The translations under genes and the position numbers were made by a program. From JAXMAR01 sp046350295 (GTDB lineage: Bacteria; Planctomycetota; Planctomycetia; Gemmatales; Gemmataceae), in the NCBI GenBank assembly GCA_046350295.1, contig JAXMAR010000024.1, forward strand, positions 1-64,000: DNA of 64,000 bases. The letters are read 5' to 3'. Under the pieces are notes generated by a model. That model did not search any database, was not told the DNA's origin, and saw only the letters and a list, made by a program, of their open reading frames with translations. Shown here one piece after another: positions 16,503-27,802 of the stretch (positions are counted from its first letter, which is position 1; every line of letters starts with the position of its first letter).

Positions 16503-16548
16503 TGCGCTGTGCGATGCGGCACAGAATGAGCCGACATCGCACAGCGCA
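16503..16548. repeat. 14-bp perfect inverted repeat
   Basis: Arms TGCGCTGTGCGATG (16503-16516) and CATCGCACAGCGCA (16535-16548) with an 18-base spacer, lying between the ABC-ATPase fragment start and the giant gene. It could be an operator or an RNA hairpin in either leader. Confidence 0.6.
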
Positions 16549-16777
16549 TTGGCCCTCCTCTTTCGCCGGTTTCCTCATTTCCATCGTTATCCTCGCTTCC
16601 TCCGGAAAGTCCGCGCTCGAGGCGCGGCGTTTGCGTTGTGAAACTGAAGCATTGTTGCCTGCCGCGTCTCACTCCGCGACATGAACCTACCGAAACACCG
16701 GCCAACGATCCGGACGCCCCGCCTCCTCCCCAGCTGATCCGGCGCCCGATCGCCCCGGTTCAGCGTGAGGGAGCATC

Positions 16778-19700
16778 ATGTCCCGCATCTCCATTCCCCA
16801 ATGCTTTCGTCGAGTTCTCTCCTGGTGGCGCCGGCCGCGGCCGCTGCGAACGCGGCAGCGAACCTTCAAGGCCCGCCCCCGCCTCGAATGGCTCGAGGAC
16901 CGGACGACGCCGTCCACCATATACCACGTCGACGCCAAGGCCCTCGCTGGCGGTGACGGCTTGACGTGGGCCTCGGCGTTCACCAATCCGCAGCAGGCGT
17001 TGACGCTGCCGACTCTGGCGCCGGGGGACGAGATCTGGGTGGCCCAGGGCATGTACTCGCCGGGCGCCAACCGGACCGATTCGTTCAACCTGCAAACCGG
17101 CGTCGGCATTTATGGCGGCTTCGCGGGAAGCGAAACGTCGCGCGGCCAGCGCGACCCGGGCGCGAATCCCACCGTCCTGAGCGGCGGCGCCAACAGCTAT
17201 CACGTAGTGTCCGTCCCCTTTGGGGTCGACAGCACAGCTGTTCTCGATGGCTTCACGGTCTCGGGAGGAACGGCGAACGGTTCGGTCTGGCAGGACCAGA
17301 TCGGGGCGGGCATCTGGGACCGGGGCTCGGCCACTTTCTCTAACCTCATGATCTCGAGCAACGCGGCTGGCACGGGCGGCGGCATGTTCATCGATGCGGG
17401 CAGCACGTCCGCGCTCAGCGGCATCACTTTCTTCGAGAACTCCGCCGCCGATAGCGGCGGCGCGATTTACAACTCCGCCGGCGCTCCAACTCTGACCAAC
17501 GTCACGTTCTTCCGCAATCACGCCTTGAACTTGATGAGCCGTGGCGGCGCCGTTTTCAACGATGCCGCGGCGCCGACGTTCACGAACGTCACCATCTACG
17601 GCAACGACGCCTTTTCCGGCGGAGGCGGCATCTACAACTCCAACAGCACGCCGACTATCACCAACGCCATCATCTGGGCCAATTTGGCGACGTTCGGCAG
17701 CGCCCAGATCGAGGACGGCGGGACAAGCCTCTCCACCGTCAACTACAGCGACATTCAGGGCGGCTGGGCCGGCGGCGTCGGCAATACCGGCGGCGATCCC
17801 CTGCTCACCACTCTCAACAGTTACACCGGGCCGACGCAGACGGTGGCCCTCCTGCCCGGCAGCGCCGCGATCGACACCGGCACGGCGACGGGAACGCCGG
17901 GCGCCGATCAGCGCGGCGTCGGTCGGGTCGGCGCAACGGACATGGGCGCCTTCGAGTCGCGCGGCTTCACCATCACCGTCACAGGCGGCAGCGGCCAGAG
18001 CACGCTCGTCGGCACGCCCTTTGTCACGCCGCTGACGGTGAAGGTCGCCAGCGCCTCCGGCGAGCCGGTCAAATCGGGGAAGGTGTTCTTCACTCCACCC
18101 GGCTCCGGCGCTTCGGCGGCATTGTCGAGCGGTTCCGCGGTGATCAACGCCGCTGGAGAGGCCGGCGTCACCGCCACCGCCAACGCGATTTCCGGGACCT
18201 ACACCGTCAACGCCCAGACAACCGGCAGCGCGGATGTCGGCGCGTTCGCCTTGACCAACACCATCGACGCGACCGCTTTCGCCCAGGCGCTTGTCGGCAC
18301 CGGCGTCACCATCGCGAACGCCGTCTTCACCGGCGACTCGCAGGCCATCGGCTACTTCGATAACTCCTCCGCCGATGTCGGCAGCCAGATCGGCATCCCG
18401 TCCGGTGTCGTCATGGCATCGGGCAGCGTGCTGAACCGCTTCGGGCCGAACACCGTTCCCGACGTCACCACCGACTTCCAGCAACCGGGGGACGCCGACC
18501 TCGACGCCCAGATCACCGGGTACACCACCTACGATGCCGCCAAACTCGAGTTCGATTTCACCCCCAACCAGGACACGCTGAGCTTCCAGTACGTGTTCGC
18601 CTCCGACGAGTACAACGAATGGGCGAACACCGCCTACAACGACGTCTTCGGGTTCTTCGTCGACGGCGTCGACATCGCGGTCATTCCGGGCACGACGACG
18701 GCGGTCAGCGTCGACAACATCAACGGCGGCAATCCGTTTGGCACGCCCCCCTCGTCCCATCCCGAGCTGTTCCGCAACAATGCCGCCAACGACCCGCCCG
18801 GCTTCATCCCGCCCTACAACATCCAGTACGACGGTTTCGTCACCATCCTCCAGGCCGTCGCTCATGTGACTCCCGGCGTTTCTCACCACATCAAACTCGC
18901 CATCGCCGACGCCGGCGACCATATCCTCGATTCCGCTGTCTTCCTCAAGGGAGGCAGCTTCGTCAGCGGCTCGGCCGACCTGTCCATCGCCGTGAGCGAC
19001 GCTCCCGACCCCGTCGGCGTTGGACAACCGCTGGTCTACACGATCACGGTTCACAACGGCAGTTCCGAGGCGGCGTCCGGGGTGATCGTCAGCGACAGCC
19101 TCCCCGCTGCGATCGCTGCCAATCCGACCATCTCGGCGTCCGGCTGGTCGGTGACCCTGAACCCCGACAGCCACGTCCTCAATGCGATTGTCGATAATCC
19201 TCTGGCGCCAGGGGCCAGCGCCTCCTTCACCGTCACCGTCACCCCCACCGTTCCCGGCACGCTCTCCTCGTTTGTCCGCCTGTCCGCCAACGAGGCGGAC
19301 GAGGGGCAGGACGACAACCAGGTTTCCGTCAGCACGACGGTTTTCGCCGGCGGGGACGCCACGCCGCCAACGACGACCGCCACTCCCAGCGCCGCGCCCA
19401 ACGTCGACGGCTGGAACAGTACCGACGTCACCGTGACGCTGAATGCCACCGACAATCCGGGCGGCTCCGGCGTCCAGGCCACGTATTACACCATCAACGG
19501 CGGCGCCACGCAGACAGGGACGAGCGTCACGCTGAATAGCGACGGCAAGTACGACATTCAGTACTGGAGCGTCGACAACGCGAACAACGCCGAGACACCC
19601 AAGACTCTGTCCGTGTGGATCGACAAGACACTGCCGACTCTGACCGGCTCGTTCAGCGGCACGCCCGGCGCCAACGGCTGGTACATCAGCGCGGGCCAAG

Positions 19701-22700
19701 GCGCGCTCGAGGCGACCGATGCCGGCTCCGGCCTCGCCGGCGCCATCGAATTCACTTTCGACGGTTCCCCCCCGATGTTGTACACCGGGCCGCAGTGGAT
19801 CGACGTGGAAGGGACACACACCATCGTCGCCACGGTAAGCGACGTCGCTGGGAACGTGGCCACTGAGACCTTCTACATCAACATCGACTGGACGCTGCCG
19901 ACCGCCATCCCCGGCGGACCTTACGTCGCGCACCCGGGTAACGGCGTGACCTTGAGCGGCCTTGCCTCGAGCGACAACATCGGCGTCGACACCTATTCCT
20001 GGCTCGTCAAGGGCGTACCGCTTTCCGGCGCCACTCCCACCTTGACCGCAGCCCAGGTCAACGCGCTGGGTCTTGGCACGTTCGACGTCAGTCTCACCGT
20101 CACCGACCTCGCGGGCAATAGCAGCGCTGTCGCGAACACCTCGCTCAGCGTAGAGGAAACGCCCAGCCTGGAGGTGACGACCACTGATGATGTGGTCGCG
20201 AATGATGGCAAGACAAGTCTGCGCGAAGCGATCACCTACGCCAACAGCCATCCGGGAGACGACATCATCACCTTCGCGCCAGGCCTGACCGGCGCCATCA
20301 ACCTGAGCCCGGCCGAGGGCGGGCAGGGCGCTCTGCCGCTCACGACGAACGTCACGATCGACGGTAGCGGGGCCTCGATCATCCTCGAGGGCGGAAGCGC
20401 CAAGGGGGGGATCGACAACATTCGGGTCATGACGGTCAACAACGCCGTTGTGGCCTACCTGAACAACCTGACCATCCGGTACGGGCGCACGTGGGCCGAC
20501 CCCAGTGACGCGTGGAATTGGTCCGGCGCCGGCATCAGGAACCAGGGCGCGCTGACCATCGCGAATTGCACTTTCACGGGCAATACCGCCGCGGGTTACG
20601 GCGGCGCCATCGCCAACCGGTTTGGCTCCCTCACGGTGAGCAATTCCACGTTTGTCGACAACTCGACCGAACTTGGACAAGGCGCCGCGCTTTTCAATGA
20701 CAATGAGGTCTACGCCGGGACCCAGATGAGCGTGACGAACTCGACCATCGCCAACAACACGGGCGCCATTGTCAGCTATGCCCCGCTGAGCGTGGTGAAC
20801 TGCACCATCGTCAACAACACCGGATCCCTCGGCGGCATCGTGTCACATTCGTCCGTCACCCTGACCAACACCTTGCTCGCGCAGAACGCCGCCGCCGACT
20901 ACTGGGGAAACCCGGTCAACGCCGCTTCCTCCAATAACCTCATTCAGGTCGAGTCGGGTTCCGGCCTGAGCGATGGAGTGGGCGGCAACATCATCGGCGT
21001 CGGCGTCACCTTCGTCGGCCTCGACCCGAACGGCCTGCAAGGCCACGGCGGGCCCACGCCCACGATCGCCCTTTTGCCCGGCAGCCAGGCCATCAACGCC
21101 GGCACGAGCAGCTCGGGCGTGGTGATCATTCCGTCCACCGATCAGCGCGGCTTGAGCCGGGCGGCTGGAACCGACATCGGCGCCTTCGAATCGCACGGCT
21201 TCACCATCGGCGTTACCGGTGGCGACGGCCAGACGGCCACCGTGAACCACGCGTTCGCTCAGGCGCTGGCTGTAAAGGTGACGGCCAACGATTCGCTCGA
21301 GCCAGTCCAGGGCGGCCAGGTCACGTTCACCGCGCCCGTCGGCGGGGCCTCCGCCATTCTGACGGGAACCCCGGCGACCATCGCGGCCGACGGCTCGGCC
21401 AGCGTCACGGCGATGGCCAACGGCGTCGTGGGGCCCTATGCCGTCAGCGCCGGCGGCGCCGGCATCGCAACCCCGGCCAGCTTCGCCTTGAGCAATGCCA
21501 GCGAGGGGGAGCTCCCGAGCCTGGTGGTGACGACCACCGAGGATGTGGTCGCGAATGACGGCCAGACCAGCCTACGCGAGGCCATTGCCTACGCCGAAAC
21601 GTTGACCGGTCCCCAGATCGTGGACGCTACCGGGGTCGCCGGTACGATCAACCTCAACAGCGCCCTGCCGGCCCTGACCGGCGAGATCACGATCGCGGGC
21701 CCCGGCGCGGTGAGCCTCTTTGTCGACGCGTCGCATGTAACCGGCGGCGTCAGCGCCTGGAGCGTCAGCAGCGGCGCCACGATTACGATCTCCGGCTTGA
21801 CCATTCAGGGCGGCGTCGCGACCGATGGCGGCGGTATTTACAATAGCGGCACGCTGGCCCTCCATTCCATGGTGATCACGGGTAACCGGGCGTCTCACTT
21901 TGGCGGCGGCATCTACAACGCCGGCTCCTTGACCATCGAGAACAGCCTCATCGCCACCAATGACGCCCTGAGCTCCGGCCAGGGAGGCGGCATCCAGAAC
22001 GCCGGCGCCGCTTCCCTCACCATCACGAACAGCACGGTGACGGGAAACCGCGCCAGCTTCTACGGCGGCGGCATCAGCAGCGGCGGCGCCCTCACCATCA
22101 TCAACGCCACCATCGCTGCCAACCAGGTGACGGGAGGCTACGGAGGCGGCATCAGCGCCTCGCAGACCTTCACCCTGCTGAACTCGATCGTCGCGGGCAA
22201 CACGGGAGGTTCTCCAGATATCTCCTGCGGGCTCGCGATTGCCGTCAACTACAGCCTGATCCAGAGCACGTCTGGAAACGGCAACTTCGCCCCCGGCTCG
22301 AGCCACTACATCACCGGCGTCAGCCCGCTGCTCGCCTCCCTCGCCAACAACGGCGGCCCGACCCAGACCATGGCGCTTCGGTTCGGCAGCCCCGCGATCA
22401 ACGCGGGCACGACCGGCGTCGGCGTCCCGGGCGTCGACCAGCGGGGGACCACCCGCGACGCGACACCGGACATGGGCGCCTACGAGTTCGTCGGTGTCGC
22501 AAGCGCGAGTTCGACGTCGCCCGATGGCGCATACAAGGCCGGCGTGATCGTCCCGATCACGGTGGCCTTCACTCAGAACGTCTTTGTCGCCGGCGCCCCG
22601 CAACTGACACTCAACGACGGCGCGGTTGTCGATTACTCGACTGGCAGCGGCACGACGACTTTGACGTTCAATTACACGGTCAGCGCTGGCCAGAACACAA

Positions 22701-23842
22701 GCGATCTGGACTATCTGTCCGCCACCGCGCTGGCCTTGAATGGTGGCACGATCAAGGATAGCGTCGGCAATGACGTCACGCTGACGCTCCCGAACCCCGG
22801 CGCCCCCGGCTCGCTCGGGGCCAACAAGAACCTGATCATCGACACGATCGCGCCAACGATCAATGCCGCGCGCGATGGCCTCGATTACGCCCTGGCCCAC
22901 GGCGGTTGGAACAACTTCAACATCACCGCCAGCTACACCGCCTCCGACGGCGGCTCCGGCCTGGCCAGCCCGGCCACCGGCTCGCAGCTCTTCAGTTCCG
23001 ACGGCGCGGCCCAGAGCGTCACCTTCACCGTCTACGACCTGGCCGGCAACAGCGCCAGCGCCACGGTGAGCGACATCAACATCGACAGGACAGCCCCCAC
23101 CCTTACCGGCGACTTCAGCGGCACGCCGGGCGCCAACGGCTGGTTCGTCAGCGCGGGCATGGGGTCCTTGACTGGCGGCGACTCTCTGTCCGGCGTGGCC
23201 GGCGTCGAGTATTCGGCCGATGGTATCGTCTACCTCCCCTACACCGGCCCCGTGCCGATCAGCGACGAAGGGGCGCATACGGTCTACGGCCGGGTCACCG
23301 ACGCGGCCGGCAACCAGACGACCCAGAGTTTCGCGGTCAACATCGACTGGACGCCGCCGACGACCACGGCGACCCTGACGCCGGGGATGCCGGACGGCCT
23401 CCACGACTGGTACGTCAGCGACGTGACGATCGGCTTCTTTGCCGGCGACGTTACCTCGGGCGTCGCCCGGACCGAGTACAGCACCGACAATGTGACCTGG
23501 ACCACCGGGACCTCGCTCACGCTCAGCACGGACGGCTTCCACACGATCTGGTACCGCAGCGAGGATGTGGCCGGCAACACCGAGAGCGCTCACGCGCTTG
23601 ACCTGAAGATCGACAAGACGGCGCCGACGATTAGCGCCAGCGCCAAGAAGGCAGACGGTACCCCCTATGTGTCCCCCGGCTGGACCGCGCAAGACGTGAC
23701 CGTGACCTTCACTGGCGACGCCGCCGGTGTCTCGGGCCTGGACAGCCCTGTCGGTCCGGTCACCCTCAGCGCCCGGGCGCCGGCCAGAGCGTCATCGGAA
23801 CCATCACCAGCCTCGCCGGTCACAGCGGCAGCCACACGCTGA
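16778..23842 (+). CDS. Giant secreted beta-helix/Ig-like protein, N-terminal part (frameshifted gene 16778-28801)
   Basis: Part one of a ~4,000-codon gene. The start (MSRISIPQCFRR) leads to a basic stretch and LEWLEDRTTPS, the planctomycete N-terminal signature of exported giant proteins. In order follow: a right-handed beta-helix with POMP-like repeats (16910-17960; GGGIYNSNSTPTITN), a choice-of-anchor L type domain (~18260-18960; QYVFASDEYNEW), a DUF11 repeat (~18970-19350), an Ig-like domain, two CSLREA-type segments (TSLREAITYANSHPGDD at 20210; TSLREAIAYAE at 21570) each leading a beta-helix, and then Ig-like units with the motif FSGTPGANGW. Probable cell-surface or extracellular adhesin-like protein. 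The frame is lost at about 23765-23776 within AGCGCCCGGGCGCC; the last ~25 residues of this frame are spurious. Confidence 0.85.
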   Translation: MSRISIPQCFRRVLSWWRRPRPLRTRQRTFKARPRLEWLEDRTTPSTIYHVDAKALAGGDGLTWASAFTNPQQALTLPTLAPGDEIWVAQGMYSPGANRTDSFNLQTGVGIYGGFAGSETSRGQRDPGANPTVLSGGANSYHVVSVPFGVDSTAVLDGFTVSGGTANGSVWQDQIGAGIWDRGSATFSNLMISSNAAGTGGGMFIDAGSTSALSGITFFENSAADSGGAIYNSAGAPTLTNVTFFRNHALNLMSRGGAVFNDAAAPTFTNVTIYGNDAFSGGGGIYNSNSTPTITNAIIWANLATFGSAQIEDGGTSLSTVNYSDIQGGWAGGVGNTGGDPLLTTLNSYTGPTQTVALLPGSAAIDTGTATGTPGADQRGVGRVGATDMGAFESRGFTITVTGGSGQSTLVGTPFVTPLTVKVASASGEPVKSGKVFFTPPGSGASAALSSGSAVINAAGEAGVTATANAISGTYTVNAQTTGSADVGAFALTNTIDATAFAQALVGTGVTIANAVFTGDSQAIGYFDNSSADVGSQIGIPSGVVMASGSVLNRFGPNTVPDVTTDFQQPGDADLDAQITGYTTYDAAKLEFDFTPNQDTLSFQYVFASDEYNEWANTAYNDVFGFFVDGVDIAVIPGTTTAVSVDNINGGNPFGTPPSSHPELFRNNAANDPPGFIPPYNIQYDGFVTILQAVAHVTPGVSHHIKLAIADAGDHILDSAVFLKGGSFVSGSADLSIAVSDAPDPVGVGQPLVYTITVHNGSSEAASGVIVSDSLPAAIAANPTISASGWSVTLNPDSHVLNAIVDNPLAPGASASFTVTVTPTVPGTLSSFVRLSANEADEGQDDNQVSVSTTVFAGGDATPPTTTATPSAAPNVDGWNSTDVTVTLNATDNPGGSGVQATYYTINGGATQTGTSVTLNSDGKYDIQYWSVDNANNAETPKTLSVWIDKTLPTLTGSFSGTPGANGWYISAGQGALEATDAGSGLAGAIEFTFDGSPPMLYTGPQWIDVEGTHTIVATVSDVAGNVATETFYINIDWTLPTAIPGGPYVAHPGNGVTLSGLASSDNIGVDTYSWLVKGVPLSGATPTLTAAQVNALGLGTFDVSLTVTDLAGNSSAVANTSLSVEETPSLEVTTTDDVVANDGKTSLREAITYANSHPGDDIITFAPGLTGAINLSPAEGGQGALPLTTNVTIDGSGASIILEGGSAKGGIDNIRVMTVNNAVVAYLNNLTIRYGRTWADPSDAWNWSGAGIRNQGALTIANCTFTGNTAAGYGGAIANRFGSLTVSNSTFVDNSTELGQGAALFNDNEVYAGTQMSVTNSTIANNTGAIVSYAPLSVVNCTIVNNTGSLGGIVSHSSVTLTNTLLAQNAAADYWGNPVNAASSNNLIQVESGSGLSDGVGGNIIGVGVTFVGLDPNGLQGHGGPTPTIALLPGSQAINAGTSSSGVVIIPSTDQRGLSRAAGTDIGAFESHGFTIGVTGGDGQTATVNHAFAQALAVKVTANDSLEPVQGGQVTFTAPVGGASAILTGTPATIAADGSASVTAMANGVVGPYAVSAGGAGIATPASFALSNASEGELPSLVVTTTEDVVANDGQTSLREAIAYAETLTGPQIVDATGVAGTINLNSALPALTGEITIAGPGAVSLFVDASHVTGGVSAWSVSSGATITISGLTIQGGVATDGGGIYNSGTLALHSMVITGNRASHFGGGIYNAGSLTIENSLIATNDALSSGQGGGIQNAGAASLTITNSTVTGNRASFYGGGISSGGALTIINATIAANQVTGGYGGGISASQTFTLLNSIVAGNTGGSPDISCGLAIAVNYSLIQSTSGNGNFAPGSSHYITGVSPLLASLANNGGPTQTMALRFGSPAINAGTTGVGVPGVDQRGTTRDATPDMGAYEFVGVASASSTSPDGAYKAGVIVPITVAFTQNVFVAGAPQLTLNDGAVVDYSTGSGTTTLTFNYTVSAGQNTSDLDYLSATALALNGGTIKDSVGNDVTLTLPNPGAPGSLGANKNLIIDTIAPTINAARDGLDYALAHGGWNNFNITASYTASDGGSGLASPATGSQLFSSDGAAQSVTFTVYDLAGNSASATVSDINIDRTAPTLTGDFSGTPGANGWFVSAGMGSLTGGDSLSGVAGVEYSADGIVYLPYTGPVPISDEGAHTVYGRVTDAAGNQTTQSFAVNIDWTPPTTTATLTPGMPDGLHDWYVSDVTIGFFAGDVTSGVARTEYSTDNVTWTTGTSLTLSTDGFHTIWYRSEDVAGNTESAHALDLKIDKTAPTISASAKKADGTPYVSPGWTAQDVTVTFTGDAAGVSGLDSPVGPVTLSARAPARASSEPSPASPVTAAATR

Positions 23843-26800
23843 GCGGAATCAACATCGACAAGACGGCGCCGGTGGTCACACGGTCACCCCCGACCGCGGC
23901 CCGGACAGCAACGGTTGGTACAACCACGCGATCAACTTCACGGTCGGCGCCACGGACGCCCTCTCCGGTGTCGTCGGCCAAGATCCTGACTTCAGCTACA
24001 ACGGCCCGGAGGGAAGCGACGTCAGCGCCGGCGCCACCGCCGTGGATCAGGCGGGTAACTTCGGCACGGGCGTGTTCACCTTCCACTACGACACGACCGC
24101 GCCGATCACCACGACCACGCTGACCCCCGCGGCCCCGAACGGCAGCAACAACTGGTACGTCAGCGACGTGAGCATCGCCTTCTCCGCCAGCGACAACGCT
24201 TCGGGAGTCGCCTCGACCGAGTACAGTGTCAACGGCGGAGCCTGGACGGTCGGAACCGCGCTGACGCTCAGCGCCGAGGGCGTCTACACGGTCTCGTATC
24301 GCAGCGTCGATGCGGCGGGCAACACGGAAACCGCGCAGTCGCTGACCGTCAAGATCGACAAGGCGCCGCCGGTAACGACCGCAACCGTCACGCCCGCGAC
24401 GCCGAACGGCAATAGCGGGTGGTACGTCAGCGACGTGACCATTACCTTGTCCGCGACCGACACGATGTCCGGGGTAGCGGTGAGGGAGTTCAGCACCGAC
24501 AACGTCAACTGGATCACTCCGAGCTCACTCACATTCACCGATGACGGCGTCCACACGGTCTGGTATCGCAGCTGGGACAACGCGGGGCACATCGAAGCCG
24601 CGCAGTCGCTCACCGTCAAGATCGACAAGACCGGGCCGACCCTGACCGGCTCGTTCAGCGGCACGCCCGGCGCCAACGGCTGGTACACGAGCGCCGGCGA
24701 CGGCGCCCTGAGCGCGAGCGACGCTTCGTCCGGCGTGGCCGGCATCGCGTATTCGACCAACGGCGGCGTCGACTTCGTCCCCTACACCGGTCCCGTGCCG
24801 ATCAGCGACGAAGGAATGCACTCGATCGTGGCGAAGGCCACCGATGAGGCCGGCAACGTCACCACCACCGTCTTCGACGTCAATATCGACTGGACGCCGC
24901 CCGCGGTGACCCTCACACCCGAGCGCGGCCCGGACAGCGGCGGCTGGTACAACCATCCGATCGGCTTCACCGTCGCCGCGACCGATAGCGTTTCCGGTGT
25001 CGGCGCCCAGGATCCGAACTTCACTTACAGCGGCCCGGTTGGCGCCGGCGTGATGGTGAGCGCGACCGCCACCGATGTCGCGGGCAATGTCGGCACGGCG
25101 TCGTTCACCTTCAACTACAACGACGTCGTCGAGGACACTGTCCTCACAGCGCCCGACGGGCTCGGCTACAGCGTGGACGGCAACCCGTACACGGGCAGTC
25201 ACACGTTTAGCTTCGCCTATGGCTCCACGCACACGATCGCGACCACGTCGCTGCAAGGCGGCCTCGCCGGCACGCAGTATGTGTGGAGCAACTGGTCCGA
25301 CGGCGGCGCCATCTCGCACACGATCATCGCCAACACGCAGACGACGTACACCGCGAACTTTACAACGCAATACCTGCTGCTCACCGGCGCATCTCCGAGC
25401 GACGGCGGAAGCGTCGGCCCCGCCTCCGGCTACTATGACGCCGGCCAGACCGTGACCCTCTCGGCGACGGCCAACCCCGGGTACACGTTCACCGGCTGGA
25501 CGGGCAGCGGCTTGGGCAGCTATACGGGGTCGAATCCCGGCGCCACGATCACGATGAACGGCCCGGTAACGGAAGCCGCTCAGTTCATGCTCAGCACAGT
25601 CCAGACGACGGTTACCACCGGGATCGATGGGCTGAGCTTCAACGTGGACGGCACGACTTACAGCAGCGCCCAGACGTTTTCCTGGGTCCCCGGTTCGCTG
25701 CATGCCATCGCGACCACTTCGGTGCAGCCGGGCGGCCTCGGCACGCAGTATGTCTGGAGCAACTGGTCCGACGGGGGCGCCATCGCCCACACGATCACCG
25801 CCGACACACCGACGACCTACACGGCCAACTTCACCACGCAGTACCTGCTGATCACCACAAGTGTACCCCCCGGCGCCGGCGGCAGCGTCGGCCCGGTGTC
25901 CGGCTTCTACAATGCCGGCCAGACGGTGGCTCTCTCCGCGACCGCCAACCCCGGTTACACGTTCGTGGGTTGGACGGGCGCCGGCTCGGGCAGCTATACC
26001 GGGTCGAATCCGGGCGGCTCGGTGACCATGAACGGACCGATCACGGAGAGCGCCCAGTTTCAGGTCAACACTGTCCAGGCGACCGTCACCACCGGGATCG
26101 CCGGACTGAGCTTCGGCGTCGACGGCGTGACGTATTCCAGCGCCCAGACATTCACCTGGGATTTCGGCTCGCAGCACACGATTGCGACCACCTCGCCGCA
26201 GTCCGGCGCCGCGGGCACGCAGTATGTCTGGAGCGACTGGTCCGACGGCGGCGCCATGTCGCATACGATCACCGCCACGGCGCCGACAACCTACACGGCC
26301 AACTTCACCACGCAGTACCTGCTGACCACCGCCGCCTCGCCCGGCGCGGGGGGCAGCGTCGGACCCGCCTCCGGCTACTACAACGCCGGCCAGACGGTGG
26401 TCCTGTCGGCGTCCGCCAACGCCGGGTACTCGTTCACCGGCTGGACCGGGAGCGGCTCGGGCGCCTACACCGGCTCCAGTCCCGGCGGCTCGGTCACCAT
26501 GAACGCTCCGATCACGGAGACCGCCGGCTTCGTGACCGGCACAGACTTCGGCGACGCCCCGGCGCCCTATCCGACCTTGCTGCCTGACGGCGCCCGGCAC
26601 GCCCTCGGCGGCCCGCGCCTTGGCGCCGGGTTGGACGCGGAAACCGACGGCCAGCCCAACGCTTCAGCCACAGGCGACAAGTACGACGACGGCGTCACCT
26701 TCCTCTCGCCGTTTGTCGCCTACGGCACGGAGGCGCTCAACGTCAACGTGCAGAACGCCCCCTCCGGCGCCATGCTCGACGCTTGGATCGACTGGAACCA

Positions 26801-27802
26801 CGACGGCGACTGGAGCGATCCCGGCGAACAGATCGCGGCGAGCCTGGCCATGGGCAATGGCGACCATGTCCTGACGATTCCGGTTCCGGCCGATGCCGCG
26901 GTCAACGCCATCAGCGAGACTTTCGCCCGCTTCCGCCTCAGCACGGGCGGCGGCCTGCTGCCCACGGGCTTCGTCAACAACGGCGAGGTCGAGGACTACA
27001 TGCTCAGCCTGCGGCCCGCGCCGAGCGACGTTTACGTCGACGCCGCCTTCAGCGGGACTCCGGGCACGGTCATCCCCGACGCTGATCCGGCTGTGGACGG
27101 CGCCCAGCCGGCCACGCTCGGCGCCGACGCCTTCGCCACCATCCAGCAGGCGATCAACGTCGTCGCCCCCGGCGGTAGGGTCCATGTCGCCAACGGCACC
27201 TATGGCGAGGCCCTCAGCATCGGCAAGTCGCTCAGCCTGCTCGGACAGTCGGCCGCAGGCGTGGTCCTCCAGGGCGCCGGGAGCGGAACGGGCTTGAACG
27301 TCTCCGCGCCGATCGTGAGCATCAGCAACCTGACGGCGCAGAACTTCGCGACCGGCCTGAGCGCCGTCAACATGACCAGCCTGAACCTGACCGACGTGCG
27401 CGAGAACGGCAACACCTCGGCCGGCGCCGTCACCAAGGTCGTCACGGTGAACTTCACCGGCGCTGACACGGCCGAAACGTACACCGTCAACGGGACACGG
27501 TTCGGCCGCGCCGACGCCCTGCTCAGCTACTCGGGCGTGACGAACCTCAACGTCTCCGCCCTGGGCGGCGCTGACGTGATCACGGTCAACGGCACGGCGA
27601 GCGGCACGGCACTCCAGGTCGACACGGGCGCCGGCGATGATGTGATCGAGATCGAAGCGCCGAGCGCCCGGCTCGGCAACATGCTCGGTGGCCCGGTCAC
27701 CGTCAACGCCGGGGCCGGGACGAACAAGCTGCGGGTGAGTGAAGCGAACTGCTCCGCGGGCGATGTCATCACCATCCTGCCCACGCAGATCCTCGGCGAG
27801 GG
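23776..27802 (+). CDS. Giant secreted protein, central part (two frames)
   Basis: Continuation of the gene started at 16778. 23776-23870 reads correctly in one frame (GAGQSVIGTITSLAG) and from about 23880 in another (TVTPDRGPDSNGWYNHAINF), so two single-base losses lie close together. The part then encodes Ig-like repeats with PPVTTATVTP and WYVSDV units, and three InlB-like B-repeat copies (about 25140-26540; AGQTVTLSATANPGYTFTGW). A GEVED-type domain follows (26540-27020; GTDFGDAPAPYPTLLPDGAR), then a short beta-helix (27040-27350; FATIQQAINVVAPGGRVHVA). Another base is lost near 27801, where GAGGGCCGTTCC replaces the GAGGGGCCGTTCC seen in the next repeat copy. Confidence 0.8.

Noticed and set aside
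25140..26540. Regular repeats that could suggest a CRISPR or tandem-repeat array
   Set aside because: The period is about 470 bases and keeps the reading frame; these are InlB-like protein repeats.
16760..26600. Very long minus-strand frames opposite the giant gene (up to 1,300 codons)
   Set aside because: They are antisense shadows of the repeat-rich gene with Gly/Asp/Arg/Val-biased composition and no recognisable folds.
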